Origin: Bog-473 sp964457065
Lineage (GTDB): Bacteria > Actinomycetota > Acidimicrobiia > Acidimicrobiales > RAAP-2
Direction: 5' to 3'
NCBI GenBank assembly: GCA_964457065.1
Contig: CAYWDQ010000063.1
Span: 1-16,617, forward strand
DNA length: 16,617 nt
In this document: positions 5,514-13,175 of the stretch, piece by piece
How the letters are laid out: each line of letters begins with the position of its first letter
Position numbering within the stretch: the first letter of the stretch is position 1
Notes under the pieces: generated by a model
Database searches by the model: none
The model's input: only the letters and a program-made list of their open reading frames with translations
What the model was told of the DNA's origin: nothing
Position numbers and translations under genes: made by a program

Positions 5514-6457
5514 GTGCCCGCCAGCTTGCTCACGAGGGGCCCCAGGGTCTCCCAGGAGTCGGACTCGATCGACCAGTACGAGATGCCGTACTCGGCCCGA
5601 CGCCACTCGAGCTCCTCGGCCATCTCGTCGAGCGTCCCGACCAGGGCCAGCGGGACGTGGAGCGCATCGTCGGGCTGAATGCCGAAGGCGGGCGCCATCT
5701 GCGCCGCCAGGGCGGCCGCATCGTCGGTGACCAGGACGAAGCCGATGAGGGAATTGAGCTCGAGGTCGTCGAAGCGGTCACCCGCCGCCTCCTTGACCCA
5801 GGCCACCTTCTGGCGGGTGCGCTCGGGCGTGGCGTCGGCGGCCGTCTCGGCCCCGCCCGTCCCCTCGCGCAGGTTGACGTTGATGCTGACGATGTCCGCG
5901 TTGCGGGCGGCGAAGGACAGCACCCGCCTGCCCCCGCCGCCGATGATGAGCGGGGGGCCGGGTCGCTGCACCGGCCTCGGCGTCAGGGTGTGCCCCAGCA
6001 CCTCGTAGTGCTCGCCGTGGAAATTGAACGGCCCGTCGGTGCGCAGCAGCCCCTGGACGACCTTCACCGCCTCCTCGAAGCGCGCCACCCGCACCGCGGG
6101 ATGGTCGTAGGGGAGACCGGCCTCGTCGTAGTCGGTGCGCATCCAGCCGGCTCCGAGGCTCAGCTCGAATCGGCCCTCGCTCAGAACGTCGAGGGTGGCC
6201 GCCTCCTTGGCCAGCACGAACGGGTGGCGGTAGTCGTTGCAGAACACGAGCGAGCCCATGCGCAGCGTGGTCGTGGCCGCCGCCACGGCGGCGAGCGCCG
6301 GCACGGGTGCCAGCTGGTCGCCGAAGTGGTCGGGCATGAGCAGCGCGCTGTACCCGGCGCCCTCGGCCCGCCGGGCCTGCTCGGCCCACGAGCGGGCCGT
6401 GCCGTCGGGGCCCCTGCTCAGTTGTGCGGCGAAGCGGAATCTGCGGTCGTGTGCCAT
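5510..6457 (-). CDS. LLM-class F420-dependent oxidoreductase (MSMEG_2516-like)
   Basis: The 315-residue product (ATG at 6457) is a luciferase-like (LLM) TIM-barrel flavin/F420 enzyme. Typical blocks are WAEQARRAEGAGYSALLMPDHF near the N-terminus, the strand TTLRMGSLVFCNDYRHPFV, and LDVLSEGRFELSLGAGWMRTDY with the conserved GR-E-LGAGW signature. GPPLIIGGGGRRVLSFAARNADIV and the C-terminal VGTLDEMAEEL follow. The pattern fits the F420-dependent MSMEG_2516 subfamily common in actinobacteria, whose substrates are mostly unknown. A GTG at 6475 would add six residues; neither start has a good Shine-Dalgarno. It overlaps the hydrolase gene by four bases. An oxidoreductase coupled to a hydrolase suggests a small catabolic pathway for an alicyclic or halogenated compound, which is inference only. 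Confidence 0.87.
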   Translation of the reverse strand: MAHDRRFRFAAQLSRGPDGTARSWAEQARRAEGAGYSALLMPDHFGDQLAPVPALAAVAAATTTLRMGSLVFCNDYRHPFVLAKEAATLDVLSEGRFELSLGAGWMRTDYDEAGLPYDHPAVRVARFEEAVKVVQGLLRTDGPFNFHGEHYEVLGHTLTPRPVQRPGPPLIIGGGGRRVLSFAARNADIVSINVNLREGTGGAETAADATPERTRQKVAWVKEAAGDRFDDLELNSLIGFVLVTDDAAALAAQMAPAFGIQPDDALHVPLALVGTLDEMAEELEWRRAEYGISYWSIESDSWETLGPLVSKLAGT

Positions 6458-6513
6458 GGCGCCATCGTGCCCCACATCGCGCCAGGGATGCGCCGCCGCG
6501 TTCGTCGTCGGCA

Positions 6514-6531
6514 GGACCAGGGCGTTGGTCC
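6514..6531 (-). terminator. Weak hairpin downstream of the mannosyltransferase
   Basis: GGACCA and TGGTCC form a 6-bp stem around a 6-nt loop, starting 17 bases beyond the stop codon of the gene ending at 6548. There is no U-tract, so this is only a possible terminator. Confidence 0.25.
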
Positions 6532-6547
6532 GCTCCCGCGATGGCGT

Positions 6548-7756
6548 TCAGCCGGCGAACTTCCCGGTCACGAACCGCTCCAGCAGGAAGTAACCGCACG
6601 GCAGGAACAGGAAAAGCAGCGCCCGCTCGCGCCACTGGTGCCGTGCCACCCAGAGGCCCAGTACGGCGAAGAACGGGAACAGCACGAGCACCTCGCGGCT
6701 CTCGGAGAGAAGGATCGTCTGAAAGGTGAACACGCACCACACCAGCCCGAGGAGCACCCCGTAGGAGGGGCGGATGCGCACGAAGGCCAGGACGGCCGCG
6801 ACGGCGAGCAGCAGCACCGTGACGAGATCGAAGAGCTCCGTGACCGACGCCGTCGAGGTGTCGAGCAGCCTCCAGTGCACCAGGTCGGAGACGGCATGGC
6901 CGATGGACGTCCAGGGCCAGCTGAGGTGCCGGTGCCAGTGCGCCTGGGACCTCACGAAGGCGAGCCACTCGCCGAAGTGTGCCTTCTGGTAGGCGACCCA
7001 CGCCACGAAGGCCAGCACCGTCGGGGCGGCGACGGCCACCAGCCGGGCGGCGGTCACCCGCACCGGGGACAGCCACTCGAGGTCGCGCCCCGCCCGCCAC
7101 GTGCCCCGCCCGCGTGGCGCGAACCACACCTCCATGGCGAGCGGGACCAGCAGCAGCACGAGGTAGTACTTCCCCATGGCCGCCGCGGCCGCCATCACCC
7201 CTGCGGCGGCGAAGTGCCCCCGGCGGACCGCCAGGAAGGCGAGGGTCCCCGCCGCCAGGGTGACCGACTCGGGATAGGTGGCCACCAGGAAGAAGGCGGA
7301 CGGCCAGGCGAGCAGCATCACGCAGGCGCCGTCGGCCGCCCGGCGCCCGGCCTCGAGGTCGACGAGCTTCCACAGTGCGGCCAGGGCGACGACCAGCCCC
7401 ACCGTGCTCACCAGCTCGCCGCTCGTCACGTAGCCGATGCCGGTGATGTCGTGGGTGATGCGGGTCAGCGCGGGGTAGAGGGGCCCGAACGCGTAGAAGG
7501 CCCGGTTGCCCGTCTGCACAGCCCCCACGGCGTGGGCGGGGTAGCCGTGCGCGGCGAGGGAGAGGTAGTAGCCGGCGTCCCACTGGGCCAGGATGTTGGC
7601 GAGCGTGGAGGGGTGCCGCGCCACGATGTGGGGGAAGTTCACCCCGTCGGCGCTGACCAGCGCGACCCAGGTGACGATGAGGCGGAACCCGATGGTGGCG
7701 CCCACGGCGATGGTCAACGGGCGGCGCCACTCCGCCCACATGCCGCGCCAGCGACC
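6548..7756 (-). CDS. PIG-V-like GT-C mannosyltransferase, 5' end in the assembly gap
   Basis: The visible part is a polytopic membrane protein with about eight to ten hydrophobic segments. Counting from the ATG at 7741 (397 residues), the first loop carries AQWDAGYYLSLAAHGYP with W54-D55. This matches the W-D-x-x-Y-x-x-I/L-A-x-x-G-Y block of PIG-V/GPI mannosyltransferase II-like GT-C enzymes, which use polyprenyl-phosphate sugars. The frame remains open upstream of 7741 to the N-run at 7756 (RWRG before the Met), so the real start may lie in or beyond the gap. In actinobacteria such enzymes are taken to add mannose to lipids, proteins or glycans outside the membrane. It is on the opposite strand from the polysaccharide export operon and need not belong to it. 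Confidence 0.8.
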   Translation of the reverse strand, partial: GRWRGMWAEWRRPLTIAVGATIGFRLIVTWVALVSADGVNFPHIVARHPSTLANILAQWDAGYYLSLAAHGYPAHAVGAVQTGNRAFYAFGPLYPALTRITHDITGIGYVTSGELVSTVGLVVALAALWKLVDLEAGRRAADGACVMLLAWPSAFFLVATYPESVTLAAGTLAFLAVRRGHFAAAGVMAAAAAMGKYYLVLLLVPLAMEVWFAPRGRGTWRAGRDLEWLSPVRVTAARLVAVAAPTVLAFVAWVAYQKAHFGEWLAFVRSQAHWHRHLSWPWTSIGHAVSDLVHWRLLDTSTASVTELFDLVTVLLLAVAAVLAFVRIRPSYGVLLGLVWCVFTFQTILLSESREVLVLFPFFAVLGLWVARHQWRERALLFLFLPCGYFLLERFVTGKFAG

Positions 7757-7856
7757 NNNNNNNNNNNNNNNNNNNNNNNNNNNNNNNNNNNNNNNNNNNN
7801 NNNNNNNNNNNNNNNNNNNNNNNNNNNNNNNNNNNNNNNNNNNNNNNNNNNNNNNN
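7757..7856. other. Assembly gap, 100 N
   Basis: Exactly 100 N is the usual placeholder for a gap of unknown size. Reading frames through it are meaningless. Confidence 0.99.
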
Positions 7857-7886
7857 GACGTCAGCTCCCGGGGACCACTCAGTCAC
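7857..7886 (-). CDS. Possible first 10 codons of a gene running into the gap (perhaps the mannosyltransferase start)
   Basis: A GTG at 7886 starts the short frame MTEWSPGADV, which runs into the gap on the same strand as the mannosyltransferase. TACGGT lies nine bases upstream, a loose leaderless-promoter arrangement. If the gap is short, these residues could be the missing cytoplasmic N-terminus of the GT-C enzyme. The evidence is thin. Confidence 0.2.
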
Positions 7887-7949
7887 GGCGCCGCAACCGT
7901 ACCGCAGGGCACCGCGGGCGGGCCCGGGATCCGCCTCTTCTGTGAAGCT

Positions 7950-8861
7950 CTAGATGAAGCTGAAGTCGGGCACGGCCGAGCTGATGCCCTTGAAGAGGTC
8001 GCCCTTGGCGGCCACGAGCTCCTCGGGCGTCCAGGCCCTGTCGCGGGTCACCTGGCCGACCGCCTTGAACGCGCTCATGGCGTAGATGTCGGCGCCGAAC
8101 ACGACGAGGATCTGCCCGGTGATGTCGGCCGACGCCGGCGCGGCCAGGAAGGCCACCACGTTGGCGATGTTCTTGGGGTCCCATGCGTCGAAGACGCCCT
8201 CGTCGGCGCTCATGCCGTCGCCCCCGAAGAGCGTCTCGGTCATGCGGGTGCGAGCCCGCGGGGCAATGGCGTTGGAGGTCACGCCGTAACGGCCGAGCTC
8301 GCGGGCCTCGACCCAGGTGAGCGCGGCGATGCCGGCCTTGGCGGCGGCGTAGTTCGCCTGGCCCGCGTTCCCGAAGAGGCCGGCCTCCGACGAGGTGTTG
8401 ATGATGCGACCCGTCACGTCCTCGCCCGACTTGGACCGGTTGCGCCAGTAGACGGCGGCGTGGTGGGTGGCGGCGAAGTGACCCTTGAGGTGGACCCGGA
8501 TGACGTCGTCCCAGTCCGACTCGTCCATGTTGAAGGACATCTTGTCGCGCAGGATCCCCGCGTTGTTGACGAGGATGTCGAGCGAGCCGTAGGTGTCGAT
8601 CGCCTGCTCGACGACGTTCTTGCCGCCGGCCCACGAGCTGATGTCGTCCCCGTTGACGGCCGCGTCGCCGCCTGCCCCCCGAATCAGCGCCACGACCTCC
8701 TCGGCCGGGTGCGCGTCACCGCCGCTCTCGCCGTGCAGTCCCGCACCGACGTCGTTGACGACGACCCGGGCTCCCTCGGCGGCGAGCAGGAGCGCCTCTT
8801 CGCGCCCGATGCCCCGTCCCGCACCGGTGACGACCGCCACCTTTCCGTCGAGCAGTCCCAT
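7950..8861 (-). CDS. SDR family oxidoreductase (17beta-HSD4 / FabG-like)
   Basis: The 303-residue product starts MGLLDGKVAVVTGAGRGIG with the cofactor motif TGAGRGIG (12-19). N36-D37 follow beta-2, with Asp favouring NAD(H). It also has NNAG (99-102) and the catalytic S158, Y171 and K175 (YAAAK). The segment VVVNDVGAGLHGESGGDAHP is typical of the SDR domain of multifunctional 17beta-hydroxysteroid dehydrogenase type 4 / hydroxyacyl-CoA dehydrogenase proteins and their single-domain actinobacterial relatives. These act in beta-oxidation of steroid or acyl side chains. At 303 residues it is longer than the usual 250, with a C-terminal extension (about 255-303). The start is fixed by AGGGAGG seven bases upstream. 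A longer frame to 8963 is unlikely. Confidence 0.9.
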   Translation of the reverse strand: MGLLDGKVAVVTGAGRGIGREEALLLAAEGARVVVNDVGAGLHGESGGDAHPAEEVVALIRGAGGDAAVNGDDISSWAGGKNVVEQAIDTYGSLDILVNNAGILRDKMSFNMDESDWDDVIRVHLKGHFAATHHAAVYWRNRSKSGEDVTGRIINTSSEAGLFGNAGQANYAAAKAGIAALTWVEARELGRYGVTSNAIAPRARTRMTETLFGGDGMSADEGVFDAWDPKNIANVVAFLAAPASADITGQILVVFGADIYAMSAFKAVGQVTRDRAWTPEELVAAKGDLFKGISSAVPDFSFI

Positions 8862-8868
8862 GGTGATG

Positions 8869-8875
8869 CCTCCCT
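8869..8875 (-). promoter_or_regulatory. Ribosome binding site (AGGGAGG) fixing the SDR start
   Basis: AGGGAGG on the minus strand ends seven bases before the ATG at 8861, at ideal spacing. Confidence 0.75.
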
Positions 8876-8985
8876 GTCGTCGTGCGCCGGTGTGCGAGCC
8901 GGGCCGCTCGTCCCGGAGGGATGGGCCCGCTGCGCGGTGCCGTCTGGCCGCCGCGCCGCGCACGCAGTGTGGCCGATGGGCCTGC

Positions 8986-10020
8986 TCAGGGGCAAAAGCG
9001 GGCCACCGCCTCGGCGGTGACCTGGCTGATCAGGGCGGCCGTCTCGCCCCGGGCCCTGACGCGTCCGAACCGGCTCGTCAGGCTCACCACCTCCATGCCG
9101 TCGGGGGGCGCGGCCAGCAGGGCCCGGTCGGCGCCGCCCGCCACGCACAGGACCGGCAGGGGCCGTCCCGACCTGGCCCGGGCGAGCGCGAGCACGCCGC
9201 CCGGCACCTTGCCGTGGAACGAGGGCGGGTCGAGGTGGCCCTCGCCCGTGACGACCAGGTCCGCGCGGGCCAGGCGATCCGCCAGGCCGACGAGACGGGC
9301 GACGAGGTCGAAGCCCGGCTCTATCCGGGCCCCGAGCGCGACCAGGCCGCCGGCGAGCCCCCCGGCGGCGCCGGCACCGGGCACGCCGGTGACGTCGACG
9401 CCCGCCTCGCGCCGATAGCGCGCCGCCACCTCGGCCAGGCGTCGCTCGAGCGCCTCGACCTGGGCCGGGGTGGCGCCCTTCTGCGGCCCGAAGACCGCGG
9501 CCGCCTCGAGGAACGGCGTGGTGACGTCGCAGGCCACGACGAGCTCCACCCCGTGCAGGGCGTCCGGCGATCCCACGGCGTCGTAGGCACCCTGGCCCCC
9601 GTCGGTGGTCGCCGAGCCCCCGCATCCGATCACGATGCGGCGCGCCCCGGCCTCGCGCGCCGCCACCAGCAGCTGCCCGACGCCGGCCGTGCCGGCGCGC
9701 ACCGGGTCGTCGCCCCGCGGTCGCGGCAGCAGGGCGCGCCCGGCGGCCCGTGACATCTCGATCACGGCGGTCGGACCGTCGGCGCCCGGCCGCGCCAGCA
9801 TGCGCCACTCGGCCTCGACCGGCCTGCCCAGCGGGCCCGCGACCGTGGTCGTGCGCGGCGTCCCACCCAACGCGTCCAGCAGGCCCTCGCCACCGTCGGA
9901 CATCGGGATCTCGTCGGCCGTCCATCCCGCCCGGCGTGCCGCGTCACCGGCCGCCGCCGCCGCCTCCGCCGCCGAGGCGGTCCCCCGGAATTTGTCCGGC
10001 GCGGCGACGAGGTGGGGCAC
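8986..10020 (-). CDS. Glycerate kinase (GlxK/GarK-type), compact form
   Basis: The 344-residue product shows the type I glycerate kinase motifs: APDKFRGT (7-14), SDGGEG (41-46), GCGGSATTDGG (132-142), AVFGPQKGAT and VVTGEGHLD. The enzyme phosphorylates D-glycerate with ATP, giving 2- or 3-phosphoglycerate, and serves glycerate/glyoxylate use. The stretch between DGG (142) and VVACDV is about 30 residues shorter than I recall for typical 370-380-residue members, so this is a compact variant. The GTG start at 10020 gives the family's opening strand; the upstream region offers TAGCTT eight bases before it but no Shine-Dalgarno. It lies 40 bp downstream of tRNA-Leu on the same strand. Confidence 0.88.
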   Translation of the reverse strand: MPHLVAAPDKFRGTASAAEAAAAAGDAARRAGWTADEIPMSDGGEGLLDALGGTPRTTTVAGPLGRPVEAEWRMLARPGADGPTAVIEMSRAAGRALLPRPRGDDPVRAGTAGVGQLLVAAREAGARRIVIGCGGSATTDGGQGAYDAVGSPDALHGVELVVACDVTTPFLEAAAVFGPQKGATPAQVEALERRLAEVAARYRREAGVDVTGVPGAGAAGGLAGGLVALGARIEPGFDLVARLVGLADRLARADLVVTGEGHLDPPSFHGKVPGGVLALARARSGRPLPVLCVAGGADRALLAAPPDGMEVVSLTSRFGRVRARGETAALISQVTAEAVARFCP

Positions 10021-10060
10021 GCCGACGAAAGCTAATGGGTCGGGTGCCGGTGAGCAGGGG

Positions 10061-10147
<87 letters not shown>

Positions 10148-10166
10148 GGTCCCGCGGTGCGGGTGA

Positions 10167-10187
10167 ACAGGGAGTGTACGGCCCTGT
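10167..10187. promoter_or_regulatory. Dyad ACAGGG-N9-CCCTGT between tRNA-Leu and clpP
   Basis: ACAGGG (10167-10172) and CCCTGT (10182-10187) are exact reverse complements separated by nine bases. The dyad lies in the 81-bp divergent region, about 40-60 bases upstream of the clpP start, a position suited to a regulator of either promoter. A chance 6-bp dyad is possible. Confidence 0.3.
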
Positions 10188-10212
10188 GCCTACGGATGCC
10201 CGCTCCGCCCAC

Positions 10213-10218
10213 TAGCCT
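10213..10218 (+). promoter_or_regulatory. Likely -10 hexamer (TAGCCT) of a leaderless clpP transcript
   Basis: TAGCCT fits TANNNT and ends seven bases before the ATG at 10226, which has no Shine-Dalgarno. It supports this ATG rather than the upstream start at 10157 and would also drive the export operon behind clpP. Confidence 0.45.
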
Positions 10219-10225
10219 CGTGGCC

Positions 10226-10843
10226 ATGCCTCACGCATCAGAAGCCCCCAGGATCACGGCTGCCGGGGCCGACCTCGAGTCGGCTGGCCGCGTCTTCCAG
10301 CAGCTCCTCAAGGAGCGCATCGTGTTCATCGGCAGCGCGATCGACCAGGTGACGGCCAACCTCGTCTGCGCCCAGCTGATCCTCCTGGAGGCCGAGGACC
10401 CCGACAAGGACATCTCGCTGTACATCAACTCCCCGGGCGGCTCGGTCACCGACGGCCTGGCCATCTACGACACCATGCAGTACGTGCGCCCCGACGTCTC
10501 GACCATCTGCGTCGGTCTGGCCGCCAGCATGGGCCAGTTCCTGCTCTGCGCCGGCGCTCCCGGCAAGCGGTACGCCCTTCCGCACTCGCGCATCCTCATG
10601 CACCAGCCCTCGGGATCGATGCAGGGCCAGGCAGCGGACATCGCCATCCAGGCCGAGCAGATCATCTACCTGAAGCGGATGATGGCCGAGCGCATCGCCT
10701 TCCACACCGGGCAGCCGCTCGAGCGGATCGAGACGGATTCGGACCGCGACCGCTGGTTCACCGCCGACGAGGCGTGCGAGTACGGCTTCATCGACAAGGT
10801 CATCGACCATTCGACGGCCACCGCAGCGGCAGGGAACAAATAG
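10226..10843 (+). CDS. clpP: ATP-dependent Clp protease proteolytic subunit ClpP
   Basis: The 205-residue product is a full-length ClpP serine peptidase. ClpP forms a double-heptamer chamber that degrades proteins unfolded by ClpX or ClpC. The catalytic triad is visible: S101 in GLAASMGQFLL, H126 in RILMHQPSG and D175 in SDRDRWF. The 25 and 49 residue spacings equal those of well-studied ClpP enzymes. YINSPGGSVTDGLAIYDTMQ and the C-terminal ACEYGFIDKVI are also typical. There is no clpX, tig or second clpP beside it, which is the usual actinobacterial arrangement. Instead its stop is only 2 bp from the ABC permease start, heading a polysaccharide operon. I chose the ATG at 10226 because MPHASEAP leads straight into the ClpP N-terminal region; the longer frame adds an unlikely segment. 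Confidence 0.95.
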   Translation: MPHASEAPRITAAGADLESAGRVFQQLLKERIVFIGSAIDQVTANLVCAQLILLEAEDPDKDISLYINSPGGSVTDGLAIYDTMQYVRPDVSTICVGLAASMGQFLLCAGAPGKRYALPHSRILMHQPSGSMQGQAADIAIQAEQIIYLKRMMAERIAFHTGQPLERIETDSDRDRWFTADEACEYGFIDKVIDHSTATAAAGNK

Positions 10844-10845
10844 GC

Positions 10846-11874
10846 ATGGCTCTGGACGTCCCGGCCTCCTCTCCGGACGCAGACCGGAGACTCGAGGGGG
10901 CCGCCGAGGAGCGGGTGGCGGACAACAGTCCGATGGCGGCCCAGGCGATCGGCGTCAGCGCCGTCGCGGCGCGGCGCGGTTCCACGACCCGCGTGGTCAG
11001 CCCGACGATCAGCGTGCGCCAGCGGCTCCGCGAGATCTGGCTGTCCCGCGAGCTGCTGATCTACCTCGTCCGCACGGAAATCAAGGTCAAGTACAAGAAT
11101 TCGGTCCTGGGTCTGGTGTGGTCGATGATCGCCCCGGCCATGACGCTGGCCATCTACTACGTGGTCTTCAAGATCGTGCTCGGCAACAAGATGCCGAACT
11201 TCGTGATCTTCCTCTTCGCCGGCCTGCTCCTCTGGAACCTCTTCTCCCTCGGCGTGCTGACCGGCACGGGCGTCGTGGTGAACAACTCGGGCATCATCAA
11301 GAAGGTCTCGTTCCCGCGCGAGATCCTCGCGCTGGCGGCCGTCGGTTCGGCCTGCGTGTTCTTCTTCTTCCAGGCCATCGTCATGGTCATCTTCATGGTC
11401 GCCCTGCACGCTGCGCCCGACCTGGAATACCTGCCGGTGCTGCTCCTGGCCCTGATCACGGGCGTCGTCCTGGCGTCGGCCCTCGCGGTGCTCCTGTCCT
11501 CCATCAACGTGTACCTGCGCGACACGCAGCATCTGATCGAGGTGATCCTCACCGCCTGGTTCTGGGCGTGCCCCATCGTGTACGCCTACCAGGCGTCGAT
11601 CGGCAACAAGCTCGGGCCCAAGAGCCTGACCTGGGTCTACTTCTTGAACCCGATGGTGCCGCTCGTCCTGTCCTTCCAGCGCTGCATCTACGCCCACCCC
11701 ACGACGTACGCCGTGGTGAACGGCGTCCAGGAGACGTTCTACGTCCTGCCGACCAAGGGGATCGGGTGGTATGTCGGGCTCGACCTGGCGGTGCTGTTCC
11801 TCTCGCTGTGCCTCTTCCTGGTCGCCCTCGCCGTCTTCGGACGGCTCGAGGGCAACTTCGCCGAGGAGCTCTGA
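10846..11874 (+). CDS. wzm: ABC-2 type polysaccharide export permease (Wzm/TagG-like)
   Basis: The 342-residue product is the membrane subunit of an ABC-2 exporter of the O-antigen/teichoic acid class. After a soluble N-terminus comes the family hallmark VKYKNSVLGLVWSMIAPAMT (about 81-100), then about six membrane segments. A conserved SFPREILALAA block and NVYLRDTQHLIEVILTAWFWACPIVY precede the last segments. The N-terminal part before WLSRELLIYLVRTEIK is about 60 residues longer than usual and Ala/Arg/Ser-rich; an internal start (for example ATG at 10933) would shorten it. The ATG at 10846 follows the clpP stop by 2 bp with AGGGAA nine bases upstream. It pairs with the adjacent Wzt-type ATPase to export an undecaprenyl-linked glycan. 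Confidence 0.9.
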   Translation: MALDVPASSPDADRRLEGAAEERVADNSPMAAQAIGVSAVAARRGSTTRVVSPTISVRQRLREIWLSRELLIYLVRTEIKVKYKNSVLGLVWSMIAPAMTLAIYYVVFKIVLGNKMPNFVIFLFAGLLLWNLFSLGVLTGTGVVVNNSGIIKKVSFPREILALAAVGSACVFFFFQAIVMVIFMVALHAAPDLEYLPVLLLALITGVVLASALAVLLSSINVYLRDTQHLIEVILTAWFWACPIVYAYQASIGNKLGPKSLTWVYFLNPMVPLVLSFQRCIYAHPTTYAVVNGVQETFYVLPTKGIGWYVGLDLAVLFLSLCLFLVALAVFGRLEGNFAEEL

Positions 11875-13161
11875 GTGGTGGGCGACTTCGCTGTCGACGT
11901 GCGCGACGTCTCCAAGCGGTTCCAGCTGGCCCATGGCAAGCACAACTCGCTCAAGGAGCGCATCATCCACGGCGGGCGGCGCCAGCAGACAGACGACTTC
12001 TGGGCCCTGAACGGCGTGTCCCTGACCGTCAAGGAGGGTGAGACCGTCGGCATCCTCGGGCGCAACGGCTCGGGCAAGTCGACCCTGCTCAAGTGCATCT
12101 GCGGTGTGCTCCAGCCCACGTCGGGCGAGGTGGCGGTGCGAGGCAAGCTGGCTGGCCTCCTGGAACTCGGCGCCGGTTTCCAGCAGGACCTGACCGGCCG
12201 GGAGAACATCTACCTGAACGGCTCGTTGCTCGGCATGTCCAAGCGCGAAGTCGACAAGGTCTTCGACGCCATCGTGGACTTCTCCGAGCTCGAGGAGTTC
12301 ATCGACGGTGCCGTCAAGTTCTACTCGTCGGGGATGTACGTGCGGTTGGGCTTTGCGGTGGCCGTGAACGTGGACCCTGACCTCTTGGTGGTGGACGAGG
12401 TGCTCGCCGTCGGCGACGAGCGCTTCCAGCGCAAGTGCATGGAGCGGATCAAGCAGTTCCAGGAGGAGGGGCGGACCATCCTGTTGGTGACGCACTCGCC
12501 CGACACCGTGCGCAGCATCTGCGACCGGGGGATCGTGCTCAGCCACGGCAGGTTGGTGGCCGAGGCCGAGCCCGGCGAGGCCGCCCGCATCTTCCGGGAG
12601 GGCCTGATGGCTGAGGGCGCGGGCATCTCCATCGCCGACCCGACACTCGTCGCCGTGCCGGCGATGCCGACGGCCGACGGCACGGGCTCGTTGCCCGACG
12701 CCGAGCGGCCGGTCCGGTTCCGCTCCGTGCACCGGGTCTACTCGGGTGACAACAGCGTGGCGTACATGCGCACGGGCGACGACCTCACGATCCGTGTGGA
12801 GTTCGAGGCGTTGTACCCGACCGAGGACGTGGTGTTCTCGCTCGAGATCCGCGACAGCGGGAACAACGCGGTGATTCGCACCGACACCTCGATCATCGGC
12901 GTGGAGATCGACGCCCCCCGTGGCACGAGCGTCATGCACTTCGGGGTCGTCGGGGTACCGCTGCTCGACGGAGTGTTCTCCTTCGCCCTCGGGATCCAGA
13001 GCAGGGGTGGCGTCCTCTACGACTGGCTGGAGCAGGCGGGGACCTTCGAGGTCATGAACCCCGGCAAGACGACAGGCCTCCTCCGGCTCGACGTGCATGC
13101 GGCGTTGATCTCGACCGAGAGCGACGTCGGCTCCTCCGCCGCGCTGGCGCAGCCCCTCTGA
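11875..13161 (+). CDS. wzt: ABC transporter ATPase with C-terminal glycan-binding-like domain (Wzt-like)
   Basis: The 428-residue product has an ABC ATPase domain with Walker A GRNGSGKST (62-70), the degenerate polysaccharide-type signature YSSGMYVRL (C-loop SSGM 151-154), Walker B LLVVDEV with D174-E175, and switch H207. After a linker (about 240-275) comes a beta-rich domain (about 280-420) including VHRVYSGDN, LTIRVEFEA and GVFSFALGIQ. This corresponds to the Wzt C-terminal domain, which in known systems recognises the finished end of the glycan. Translation starts at GTG 11875, directly after the permease stop, with AGGAG six bases upstream; GTG 11878 is the alternative. Presence of this domain implies export of a completed, possibly capped chain. 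Confidence 0.92.
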   Translation: MVGDFAVDVRDVSKRFQLAHGKHNSLKERIIHGGRRQQTDDFWALNGVSLTVKEGETVGILGRNGSGKSTLLKCICGVLQPTSGEVAVRGKLAGLLELGAGFQQDLTGRENIYLNGSLLGMSKREVDKVFDAIVDFSELEEFIDGAVKFYSSGMYVRLGFAVAVNVDPDLLVVDEVLAVGDERFQRKCMERIKQFQEEGRTILLVTHSPDTVRSICDRGIVLSHGRLVAEAEPGEAARIFREGLMAEGAGISIADPTLVAVPAMPTADGTGSLPDAERPVRFRSVHRVYSGDNSVAYMRTGDDLTIRVEFEALYPTEDVVFSLEIRDSGNNAVIRTDTSIIGVEIDAPRGTSVMHFGVVGVPLLDGVFSFALGIQSRGGVLYDWLEQAGTFEVMNPGKTTGLLRLDVHAALISTESDVGSSAALAQPL

Positions 13162-13175
13162 GCACGACTCGGACC

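Noticed and set aside
5514..5606. Upstream extension of the alpha/beta-hydrolase
   Set aside because: It lies wholly inside the LLM gene; the ATGA overlap gives a better start at 5513.
5657..7945. Long plus-strand frame (762 codons) over the LLM and mannosyltransferase genes
   Set aside because: It crosses the N-run, so its length is artificial, and it is antisense to two recognisable genes.
10157..10225. Longer ClpP start (GTG 10157)
   Set aside because: It adds 23 residues with no ClpP similarity, and the -10-like TAGCCT directly before ATG 10226 favours the shorter form.
10666..13098. 810-codon open frame antisense to clpP, wzm and wzt
   Set aside because: It spans three well-supported genes on the opposite strand; the His/Asp/Glu-rich product is typical of a shadow frame.
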